Assembly: GCA_009929215.1 (NCBI GenBank)
Contig: SAAX01000001.1
Span: forward strand, 58,418-122,417
DNA: 64,000 nt
Source of the DNA: Deltaproteobacteria bacterium
Lineage (GTDB): Bacteria > Desulfobacterota > Desulfovibrionia > Desulfovibrionales > Desulfovibrionaceae
Direction of reading: 5' to 3'
The position numbers and the translations under genes are program-made. Position 1 is the stretch's first letter, and every line of letters starts with the position of its first letter. Positions 57,121 to 64,000 of the stretch are shown piece by piece. The notes under the pieces were generated by a model that searched no databases, had not been told where the DNA came from, and saw nothing but the letters and a program-made list of their open reading frames with translations.

Positions 57121-57347
57121 GCGTGAGGCTTACGCACATGCTTTCGCAAGTCCTTGTGCAAAACCTCGCGCATGGCCTCAAGCAAGACCTCGTGTAAACG
57201 GCGTATGGCGGGCAGATGCGCCGTCCAGCTTAATCGGTAGCCTGTCGCCCCAGCGCACCGAATTTACATTGCGAACATTTCAGTTTACAAATTTAACACA
57301 TCAGAGATCCACTACGCATGACCACAATCAGATGACGAGGATTTTCC

Positions 57348-59297
57348 ATGCTTTCTGCCAGCTTCAAGCCGCGTATTTTGTGTGTTTCCATTTATGAAGA
57401 AATGGCGCAGCTTGTGCGTCACTCTGCCGGTCAGTTTGGCGTGGAGGTGGATGTTTTTGGCGGCGGCATCTACAATAGCGGGCATATCCACGCGCTGGAG
57501 GTGGAAGACAGGTACGATGTCATCATCAGCCAGGCAGGTACGGCCATTGCCATTCAGCAGATGGTCAAAATCCCCGTTGTGCCCATTCAGATCACGGCCC
57601 ACGACATTGTAACACCCCTGCGCGAAGCCTCAGAGCACCACAAAAAACAGCTCTGCATCACCTACGACAGCAACCTGAGCGTGGACATCGAATCTCTTGC
57701 CGCCTTTGCAAAACTTAAAAATTTTCAGCAGGTCATTTACCGCAACGAGCAGGATTTCAACAACATCGTTTCCCGCCTTTCTACCCTTAAAGAAGTTGCT
57801 GTTGTAGGCTTTGGCGGCTGTGTGATTGAAAAGGCCGCCCAGTGCGGTCTGCCCTACTACCTCATACGCTCAAGCAAAAACAGCGTGCATCAGGCCGTGC
57901 TTTCGGCCCGCAACATTGTTGACCAGCATATCAAGGAGCGCACCCGCTCGCGCCGCCTCAACAACATCATCAACTATTCCCTCAGCGGCATCATTTCCGT
58001 AAACCGCGACAAAACCGTGGCCACATGCAACCGCCCGGCCAAACAGATGCTTGATCTGCACGGCAAAAAGCTGGTGGGCATGGACATTGGCGCGGCCGCA
58101 TGCCCGCCAGAGCTCAAGCAGATGCTTGGCAACGGCGAATACACCGTAGACAAGGTGCTGCCGCTCAAGGGCAAAACCCTGGTGGTAAACCGCGTGCCCA
58201 TCCGCGTGCGCGAACACGATCAGGGCACGATCATTGTTTTTCAGGAGCTCTCAAAAATCCAGCAGATCGAGGCCGAAGCGCGCGTGCAGCTTGCCAGCAA
58301 GGGGCTTGTGGCCAAGTACGAATTTGAGGACATTGTGGGCTCAAAAAATACCCTTGGCCCTGTTATTGCCGAGGCCAAACGCTATGCCCACAGTGCGGCC
58401 TCCATTTTGATTGAAGGCGAAACCGGTTCCGGCAAAGAGCTTTTTGCCCAGAGCATCCACAACTTCAGCGAGCGCAGAAAGGGCCCATTTGTGGCCGTAA
58501 ACTGCGCGGCCCTGCCAGAACATCTGCTGGAGAGCGAACTTTTTGGCTACGAGGAAGGAGCCTTTACCGGCGCACGCAAGGGTGGCAAGGCGGGCATGTT
58601 TGAGCTGGCGCACCGGGGAACCCTGTTTCTTGACGAAATCAGCGAAATGAGCCTGGCAACGCAGGTGCGGCTGCTGCGCACCCTTCAGGAAAAAGAAATC
58701 TTCCGCATCGGCGGCGACAGGGTCATCAACATTGATGTGCGCATCATCGCCGCCTCAAACCGTGATCTGTACGCCATGGCACAAGAGGGCAGCTTTCGGC
58801 GTGATCTGTTCTTTCGCCTTAACATTCTGCCGCTGCAAATACCGCCCCTGCGCAAACGCAAGGAAGACATACCTGCCCTCATTGCCCATTTTATCAAAAA
58901 GAGCCATCAGGGCGTGCCGGGCCGCTCGCGCATTGCCTTTAACAACGATATGCTTGCCACGCTCAACGCCCACAACTGGCCAGGCAACGTGCGCGAGCTC
59001 GAGCATATTCTTGAACGGGCCTTTACGCTTTATGACGGGCATCAGGACTTTGCAGCGCTGCTGACAGACCTCATGCGCCGCCATTGTCTGCGCCAGACCA
59101 TGGCGGGCCCCACCGACCAGCAGGACGACTACCTGCGTGTGCCACGCGGAACCATGGCCGAAATGGAACGCTATATTCTTGAATCCTCACTGGAAGAATT
59201 TGACGGCAACAAAAAGGCGCTGGCAGACGCCCTGGGCATAAGCCGCGTGACCGTATGGAAAAAACTCAAGGAACTGGAAGGGCAGCCGCAGGAATAA
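57348..59297 (+). CDS. PrpR-type sigma-54-dependent transcription activator
   Basis: The 649-residue regulator has an N-terminal PrpR_N-like domain (about 30-195; YDVIISQAGTAIAIQQM, VPIQITAHDIVTPL), a PAS domain (about 205-300; NYSLSGIISVNRD), the AAA+ domain with Walker A GETGSGKE (about 356-363) and the sigma-54 contact loop GAFTGA (about 403), and a Fis-type helix-turn-helix (about 615-640; ADALGISRVTVWKKLKEL). PrpR_N domains sense small acids such as 2-methylcitrate in propionate regulators. By position it probably controls the oxidoreductase-ptb-buk genes and perhaps the DASS transporter. GAGGA precedes the start. Confidence 0.92.
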   Translation: MLSASFKPRILCVSIYEEMAQLVRHSAGQFGVEVDVFGGGIYNSGHIHALEVEDRYDVIISQAGTAIAIQQMVKIPVVPIQITAHDIVTPLREASEHHKKQLCITYDSNLSVDIESLAAFAKLKNFQQVIYRNEQDFNNIVSRLSTLKEVAVVGFGGCVIEKAAQCGLPYYLIRSSKNSVHQAVLSARNIVDQHIKERTRSRRLNNIINYSLSGIISVNRDKTVATCNRPAKQMLDLHGKKLVGMDIGAAACPPELKQMLGNGEYTVDKVLPLKGKTLVVNRVPIRVREHDQGTIIVFQELSKIQQIEAEARVQLASKGLVAKYEFEDIVGSKNTLGPVIAEAKRYAHSAASILIEGETGSGKELFAQSIHNFSERRKGPFVAVNCAALPEHLLESELFGYEEGAFTGARKGGKAGMFELAHRGTLFLDEISEMSLATQVRLLRTLQEKEIFRIGGDRVINIDVRIIAASNRDLYAMAQEGSFRRDLFFRLNILPLQIPPLRKRKEDIPALIAHFIKKSHQGVPGRSRIAFNNDMLATLNAHNWPGNVRELEHILERAFTLYDGHQDFAALLTDLMRRHCLRQTMAGPTDQQDDYLRVPRGTMAEMERYILESSLEEFDGNKKALADALGISRVTVWKKLKELEGQPQE

Positions 59298-59338
59298 ACC
59301 CGCGCCGTACATTTTTTTCTGGTCAGCCCTCGTGCCCT

Positions 59339-59365
59339 AGACTTTTTTGCCCTGCGACCGATAAG
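59339..59365 (+). promoter_or_regulatory. Candidate sigma-28 (FliA) promoter for the 60-residue protein
   Basis: TAGA (59339-59342), a 15-bp spacer and ACCGATAA (59358-59365) match TAAA-N15-GCCGATAA at 3 of 4 and 7 of 8 positions, 40 bp before the start codon. Confidence 0.6.
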
Positions 59366-59405
59366 TGATGTTGCACAGGTCGCATAAGCGGCCAAGGAGC
59401 ACGCC

Positions 59406-59588
59406 ATGGACGACGTACAGATAGGCATGAGCGTTAGCGTGACCAAGAGCGCCCTGAACTTTCAGGCCAGCATGTCTGCCGCGCTGATCAATGGCACCAT
59501 TGATAAGGGCGCAGAAATGGAGCAGAACATGCGCAGTCAGGGGCTGGCCGCCGAGGGCATTGGCGGCAAGCTCGACGTGCAGGCGTAG
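59406..59588 (+). CDS. 60-residue protein, probable motility-associated
   Basis: The product begins MDDVQIGMSVSVTKSALNFQ and is a single mostly helical chain with small hydrophobic residues spaced along it, without signal peptide, membrane segment or cysteine. Its size and N-terminal pattern recall the small YjfB-type putative motility proteins, but this is a visual impression. The start has a strong AAGGAGCACGCC site, and a probable FliA promoter lies 40 bp upstream. A hairpin (59611-59640) follows. It is the most promising unknown small gene in the window. Confidence 0.72.
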   Translation: MDDVQIGMSVSVTKSALNFQASMSAALINGTIDKGAEMEQNMRSQGLAAEGIGGKLDVQA

Positions 59589-59610
59589 TACGCTTTGTCG
59601 TGTGAAGAGG

Positions 59611-59640
59611 AACTGCCGTCGGGTTTACCCGGCGGCAGTT
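59611..59640. other. Hairpin after the 60-residue protein gene
   Basis: AACTGCCGTCGGG and CCCGGCGGCAGTT pair (one wobble) over a TTTA loop, without a T-run. It is a possible end or protection point of the short transcript. Confidence 0.6.
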
Positions 59641-59861
59641 ACGCGTTGCAGGGGCAACACCAGAAATCAGGAGCAGGCTGCGGCTTGCCCGCGCCGTCAA
59701 GCGACGGATTTCTGTGTATTCGCCGCAAGCGGCGCAAAGCCCGCAAGTGAGTGTCATATCCTCGCCCGCGCAGCAGCGCGTTGACAAATACCCGCAGAGT
59801 AGTAAGGCTGTATGCGCCGATTACCGGCCAGATACTGCCCATATTCGCACAAGGAGCTTTT

Positions 59862-60785
59862 GTGAAAATTCTTGTAACACCCCGCTCGTTTGGCAAAACA
59901 AATCCTGAGCTTTTTGACCGTCTGGCCCAGGCCGGGCTGGAAGTAATACGCAATGACACGGGCGGCATTCTTTCCGCCGAGCAGATGAAGGAAAAGCTGA
60001 CCAGCTGCGCGGGCGTCATTCTTGGTGTTGACCCCATGGACGCCGATGTTCTGGCGGCGGCCTCAAACCTCAAGGCCATTGCCAAATACGGCGTGGGCCT
60101 CGACAACATCGACCTTGAGGCCTGCAAGCAACGCGGCATCGCAGTGTCGCGCACGGTGGGTGCCAACAGCAATGCCGTGGCCGACTACGCGCTTACCCTC
60201 ATGCTTATGGTTGCGCGCAAGGCCGGGCTTATCGACCGCCGCTGCCGCCAGAAAGACTGGGGCAAGATCACCAGCATCGACCTGTTCGGTAAAACCATCG
60301 GCATCATCGGCCTTGGGGCCATTGGCCGCTGCGTGGTCAAGCGCGCCCAGGGTTTTGGCATGAAGATTCTCGCCCACGACGTGGTGTGGGACGAAGCCTG
60401 GGCCAGCAAGGAAGGCGTAGAGCGCGCCGATGTTGACCGCATTTGCCGCGAGGCGGACTTTATCACCCTGCACACCGTACTGACAGACGAAACCCGCAAT
60501 TGCATCAATGCTGACCGTCTGGCCAGCATGAAAAAGACCGCCGTGCTCATCAACACCGCACGCGGCGGACTGATCGACGAAACCGCCCTGCTGGCAGCCC
60601 TGCAACAGGGCTGCATCTACGGCGCGGGGCTCGACGTTTTTGAGCAGGAGCCCCCGGCCAACCCCGCATGGTATGAGCTCGACAACCTTGTGATGGGCTC
60701 GCACTGCTCGTCCTCCACCGCCGGAGCCACAGAAACCATGGGCAACATGGCTGTGGACAATCTGCTGCGCGATTTGGGTATCTAA
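59862..60785 (+). CDS. D-isomer-specific 2-hydroxyacid dehydrogenase (phosphoglycerate-dehydrogenase-like)
   Basis: The 307-residue NAD-dependent enzyme has the split substrate domain and the Rossmann motif IGIIGLGAIGRC (about 145-156), the conserved substrate Arg in LINTARGGLIDE and the catalytic Glu/His region (DVFEQEPPANPAWY, MGSHCSSSTAGAT). It lacks the C-terminal ACT/ASB domains of full-length SerA, so it may be a short phosphoglycerate dehydrogenase or act on another 2-hydroxy/2-oxoacid. The GTG at 59862 is preceded by AAGGAG. A strong hairpin terminator follows. Confidence 0.88.
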   Translation: MKILVTPRSFGKTNPELFDRLAQAGLEVIRNDTGGILSAEQMKEKLTSCAGVILGVDPMDADVLAAASNLKAIAKYGVGLDNIDLEACKQRGIAVSRTVGANSNAVADYALTLMLMVARKAGLIDRRCRQKDWGKITSIDLFGKTIGIIGLGAIGRCVVKRAQGFGMKILAHDVVWDEAWASKEGVERADVDRICREADFITLHTVLTDETRNCINADRLASMKKTAVLINTARGGLIDETALLAALQQGCIYGAGLDVFEQEPPANPAWYELDNLVMGSHCSSSTAGATETMGNMAVDNLLRDLGI

Positions 60786-61239
60786 ACCCCAAGGCTGCAT
60801 CAAGCACATAACAACTGGCGTAGATCACAAAAGCAGCCAGCGCTCTCCATAAAGAGTGCTGGCTGCTTTTGTGATATATGCGGCATGTTGTCCGTGGCAG
60901 AGCTTGCAGACAATACGGTGCCAATTTTAAAAACCCTATATTTTTTCCGGCACACTAATGCTTGATAATTTCAAGCAATTACAGCAACGCAAGCCATCAA
61001 TACTGTTCATTCAAACAATCAGCACAACAACTCAACTATTTGAGAACACAAGGCACAATTTATTAGCATATAATATCATACAGAATACAATATTGTTTAC
61101 TGACGATAATTTTTTAGTACATTGCTCTATAACAAATACCAGAATAGCCGAAACAACATGCAACCAGCCAGAAAGATCGCATTTCATTCGATGCTTATTG
61201 CCACCAGTAACCAACTGCGCGTGTAGTGTGGAGGTGTTC
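60786..61239. other. AT-rich gap before the second chemoreceptor
   Basis: The 454 bp hold the terminator at 60825-60877 and then about 350 bp of much lower GC than the surrounding genes. Two weak sigma-28-like -10 boxes occur (GACGATAA at 61102-61109, GCCGAAAC at 61147-61154), neither with a good -35. The open frame starting at 60958 is in frame with the receptor but has no ribosome site. Confidence 0.5.
60825..60877. terminator. Long hairpin terminator after the 2-hydroxyacid dehydrogenase
   Basis: ATCACAAAAGCAGCCAGC pairs with GCTGGCTGCTTTTGTGAT over an inner stem-loop; the TTTT inside the arm supplies the T-run on both strands. Confidence 0.8.
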
Positions 61240-63018
61240 ATGTTTAAGCTCTCGACCATGCAGAAACTCTTTGGCCTATCCTTGATTCTTTCACTATTTA
61301 CTGTTGCCGTTGGCATGTACTCGGTAAACAATCTGAGCAAACTTTCTGACGACATCGAAACCCTGTTTAAAGTTCATGTGAAAGGGCTTGATGCCGTACG
61401 CGCGCTGAATATCGACGCACTCAGGATGCTGCGTGAAGAAAAAAACATCATCCTGACCACCGAACAGAATGAAATCCAACGAGGCCTTGATGTCCTTGCC
61501 GCAGAGCGCAAAAATTTTGATGCCTCGTTAAAAGCGATCCCCACATTCTTTCGGTCTGGCGAAGGAAAAGCCCTTTGCGATAAACTGATACAGTCTACGC
61601 AGGCATGGCTTGTCCTGCACGACAAGGTCGTAGAGCTGGGCAAAACCAGCGATGCCGCCCTGAACGAGCAGGCGCAAAAGCTTTCAAACGGTGATGCACG
61701 CAAAGCCATGGCAGTGATGAGGCAAGACATACAAAAGCTTGTGGACTTCAAGCTCATGCGCACCGAAGAACTCAACGACAGCAGCACAATCATGTACGAA
61801 ACCTCGCGCCTGATCACCATTCTGGGCATAGTGGCCTCGGTGCTGGTGGGTCTGGGGCTGGGATATTATATGGCCCGCAACATGCTGCGCCAATTGGGGG
61901 ACGAACCTGCATCCCTCTCGCAGCTTGCGCTTGCAATCGCCGGGGGCGACCTCAACACGCGCTTTGACCCGGCGCGGCCAGAGATTGGCGTGTTTGGTGC
62001 CATGAAGAACATGGTGGACACCCTTAAGAGCAAGATTGGCGAGGCGGAACAAAAGGGCCTGGAAGCCGCAGAAGAATCCAAGAAGGCCCAACAGGCCACC
62101 CTGGAGGCCGAGGCCGCACGCAAGCAGGCCGAGCGCGCCAAGGCCGAGGGTATGCTTCAGGCAGCCCGCCAGCTTGAGAGCGTTGTGGGCATCATAAACA
62201 CGGCTTCAGAGCAGCTTTCTGCCCAGATCGAGCAGTCGAGCCGGGGTGCGGACGAACAGTCCAACCGTGTGCGCGAAACCGCCACTGCCATGGAAGAAAT
62301 GAACGCCACGGTGCTTGAAGTTTCCAAAAACGCCCAGCAGGCCGCCGACGCCTCAAACCATACCAAGAAGCAGGCAGTGGAAGGCGTGGCAATTGTGACT
62401 GACGCGGTCAAGGGCATTGAAACCGTGCGCGACCAGTCCATGGCCATCAAGGAAGACATGAACGCCCTTGGCAAGCAGGCCGAGGGCATTGGCCAGGTCA
62501 TGAATGTTATTGCCGACATCGCCGACCAGACCAACCTGCTTGCGCTGAACGCCGCCATTGAGGCAGCCCGTGCGGGCGATGCCGGGCGCGGCTTTGCCGT
62601 GGTGGCCGACGAAGTGCGCAAACTGGCAGAAAAAACCATGTCTGCCACACAGGAAGTGGGTCAGGCCATACGCGACATTCAGGAAGGAACACGCAAAAAC
62701 ATCGCCAATGTGGACAAGTCTGCCGGTTCCATTGAAAGTGCCACAAGCCTTTCGGTGCGCTCTGGCGAATCGCTGCAACAGATACTCACCTTTGTGGAGC
62801 ACGTGAACGACCAGGTGCAGTCCATCGCCACTGCCAGCGAACAACAGTCTGCCGCCAGCGAAGAGATTAACCAGTCTGTTGAACAGGTGGCCACCATTTC
62901 GGCGGAAACGGCGCAAGCCATGGAACAGGCCTCGCGTGCTGTTTCTGACCTGCTGGAACAATCACAGATACTGCACAAACTTATTGCAGAAATGAAGGCG
63001 CAGGGCGAAGCCGCATAA
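61240..63018 (+). CDS. Methyl-accepting chemotaxis protein with four-helix-bundle sensor
   Basis: The 592-residue receptor has a first membrane helix (about 10-30), a periplasmic 4HB_MCP-like helical sensor (about 32-185; [20 protein letters not shown]), a second helix (about 190-212), a HAMP domain ([20 protein letters not shown] and onward), and the signalling domain. The signalling tip (about 425-475) reads [20 protein letters not shown] and further. GTGGAGG lies before the ATG at 61240; the longer in-frame reading from 60958 is AT-rich and not credible. The last residues carry no CheR/B tether. Ligand unknown. Confidence 0.93.
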   Translation: MFKLSTMQKLFGLSLILSLFTVAVGMYSVNNLSKLSDDIETLFKVHVKGLDAVRALNIDALRMLREEKNIILTTEQNEIQRGLDVLAAERKNFDASLKAIPTFFRSGEGKALCDKLIQSTQAWLVLHDKVVELGKTSDAALNEQAQKLSNGDARKAMAVMRQDIQKLVDFKLMRTEELNDSSTIMYETSRLITILGIVASVLVGLGLGYYMARNMLRQLGDEPASLSQLALAIAGGDLNTRFDPARPEIGVFGAMKNMVDTLKSKIGEAEQKGLEAAEESKKAQQATLEAEAARKQAERAKAEGMLQAARQLESVVGIINTASEQLSAQIEQSSRGADEQSNRVRETATAMEEMNATVLEVSKNAQQAADASNHTKKQAVEGVAIVTDAVKGIETVRDQSMAIKEDMNALGKQAEGIGQVMNVIADIADQTNLLALNAAIEAARAGDAGRGFAVVADEVRKLAEKTMSATQEVGQAIRDIQEGTRKNIANVDKSAGSIESATSLSVRSGESLQQILTFVEHVNDQVQSIATASEQQSAASEEINQSVEQVATISAETAQAMEQASRAVSDLLEQSQILHKLIAEMKAQGEAA

Positions 63019-63041
63019 CAAATCCTATACACAGCAACCGC

Positions 63042-63072
63042 AAAGTGCCGACTTTGTCGGCACTTTTTTTAT
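63042..63072 (+). terminator. Rho-independent terminator of the second chemoreceptor
   Basis: AAAGTGCCGAC and GTCGGCACTTT close on a 3-nt loop and are followed by a T-run. Confidence 0.92.
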
Positions 63073-63365
63073 GTGCGGCACAAGGCTGTTTGCACAATCA
63101 GGCAAAACATTCCCCGGACAGTTTTATCCATCCAGACCACAAAATTATCTTTGTGCACACAAGCGACTGCTAAAGTAATCTTTCAGACAGCAACAACCAA
63201 TTTTACATCTCCCCAGTGAATCGGCTGATCCAGCTTGCCGCACCAAAAGTAGTTGTCACGCTACCGGCTTGAGAAGTGATTATTTGATTACTCATTTTTT
63301 AATTATATATGCAAATTACATCCTTTTACAACCTTGTTTAAATGTGTATAAAGGAAAAAATAGCC

Positions 63366-63392
63366 TAATCCTATGCCTTTTTTTGCCGATAT
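63366..63392 (+). promoter_or_regulatory. Candidate sigma-28 (FliA) promoter of the third chemoreceptor
   Basis: TAAT (63366-63369), a 15-bp spacer and GCCGATAT (63385-63392) match TAAA-N15-GCCGATAA at 3 of 4 and 7 of 8 positions, about 118 bp before the start codon. Confidence 0.65.
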
Positions 63393-63509
63393 AGTATAAA
63401 CATGGGATTGAGTGACCACACAACAAAAGCAACATTGAATTTCAATTCACACAAACAGTGTAGGAACTCAAAAATATAGTCGCGTATAAAGAACAACTTG
63501 GGGGGACGC

Positions 63510-64000
63510 ATGCGATCCATCAAACAAAAAATTGCACTGGCTGCGGGCTTGGGCCTCCTTTTTACTGCCGCCGCACTTGTGGCCTATGGGATCTACGCCA
63601 CCAACAACACAAAGAACTTTGTTTCCACTCAGGTTTCGCAGCTGCTGGAAAAAACATCCATTGCAGCGCTTGAGTCGTTGGCGTCTGACAGGGCCACCGT
63701 GGTGGAAACCGCCCTGCAAGACAACATTGATACAGCGCGCACCACTGGCAAAATTTTTGAAGTACTGCGTGCCAACGTGGGCAGCGAACATCTGCGCGAC
63801 CTGTTTACCAAGATTCTGCTCGCCAATCTCGAGAACAACCCCACCTACCTGGGTTCGTACTCTGCCTGGGAGCCCAACGCACTTGACGGCAACGACGCAC
63901 TGTATGCCAATACCGAAGCGCACGATGCCTCTGGCCGCTTTATCACCTACTGGAACCGCGACGCATCGGGCAAGATCAACCGTCAGGCCCTGGTGGAATA
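63510..64000 (+). CDS. Chemoreceptor with Cache-type sensor, partial
   Basis: The frame opens at the ATG at 63510 after GGGGGGA and runs off the right edge with 163 residues visible. It has a first membrane helix (about 8-30) and the start of a periplasmic dCache-like domain (NNPTYLGSYSAWEPNALDGN at about 110-130, then FITYWNRDASGKIN). The rest, with HAMP and signalling domains, is expected beyond the window but not seen. The sigma-28 promoter upstream supports a motility role. Confidence 0.85.
   Translation, partial: MRSIKQKIALAAGLGLLFTAAALVAYGIYATNNTKNFVSTQVSQLLEKTSIAALESLASDRATVVETALQDNIDTARTTGKIFEVLRANVGSEHLRDLFTKILLANLENNPTYLGSYSAWEPNALDGNDALYANTEAHDASGRFITYWNRDASGKINRQALVE

Larger units (their letters stand above)
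63019..63509. other. AT-rich gap before the third chemoreceptor
   Basis: The 491 bp contain the terminator of the previous receptor (63042-63072), a low-GC stretch and the sigma-28 promoter at 63366-63392, leaving an untranslated leader of about 110 nt. No gene is seen. Confidence 0.6.

Noticed and set aside
60958..61239. N-terminal extension of the second chemoreceptor
   Set aside because: The 94 extra codons are AT-rich, lack a ribosome site and precede a canonical receptor start with GTGGAGG at 61240.

Overview
The window reads as chromosome of a sulfate-reducing deltaproteobacterium of the genus Desulfovibrio or a close relative (D. desulfuricans-like); this is inferred from gene content, not from a marker comparison. 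The pointers are a large single-chain pyruvate:ferredoxin oxidoreductase followed by pta and ackA, a two-subunit FAD/Fe-S 2-hydroxyacid (lactate or glycolate) dehydrogenase, the siroheme-dependent alternative haem route (ahbC, hemB, ahbD and an ahbA/B-type gene), SelB, a SulP sulfate permease and many chemoreceptors. I found no transposase, integrase, phage gene, CRISPR array, rRNA or tRNA.

Layout. 1-9.7 kb: AEC-type permease (cut by the window start), an OmpH-like lipoprotein, an MltC-like transglycosylase, a GAF protein coupled to a SulP permease, a tRNA-dihydrouridine synthase, ispH and cheV. 9.7-21.4 kb: selB, a CoA-disulfide-reductase/rhodanese fusion, then por, pta and ackA for pyruvate to acetate plus ATP. 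21.5-28.1 kb (mostly minus strand): exported HAD phosphatase, an unknown membrane protein, an RqcH/NFACT protein, dksA and a PP-loop ATPase. 28.3-36.3 kb: recA, alaS and the haem genes. 36.5-42.4 kb: a dCache chemoreceptor, a methyltransferase and the glcD/glcF-like dehydrogenase. 42.9-50.1 kb: D-Ala-D-Ala carboxypeptidase, comM/yifB, lepB, an AzgA-type purine permease, MarC, a small lipoprotein and cysE. 50.4-59.3 kb: a DASS anion transporter, a four-subunit 2-oxoacid:ferredoxin oxidoreductase, ptb, buk and a PrpR-type sigma-54 activator. 59.4-64 kb: a 60-residue protein, a 2-hydroxyacid dehydrogenase and two more chemoreceptors, the last cut by the window end.

Two points tie the region together. 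First, the 52.0-59.3 kb block forms a complete energy module: 2-oxoacid to acyl-CoA plus reduced ferredoxin, acyl-CoA to acyl-phosphate (Ptb), acyl-phosphate to acid plus ATP (Buk), with its probable regulator next to it. It parallels the por-pta-ackA route for pyruvate. Second, promoter-scale reading shows probable sigma-54 (-24/-12) promoters in front of the DASS transporter, the glcDF-like operon and the exported phosphatase. It also shows probable sigma-28 (FliA) promoters, all with a 15-bp spacer, in front of cheV, the 60-residue protein and the last chemoreceptor, which makes the small protein a motility candidate. Coordinates and motifs were read by eye; no alignment or database search was run.
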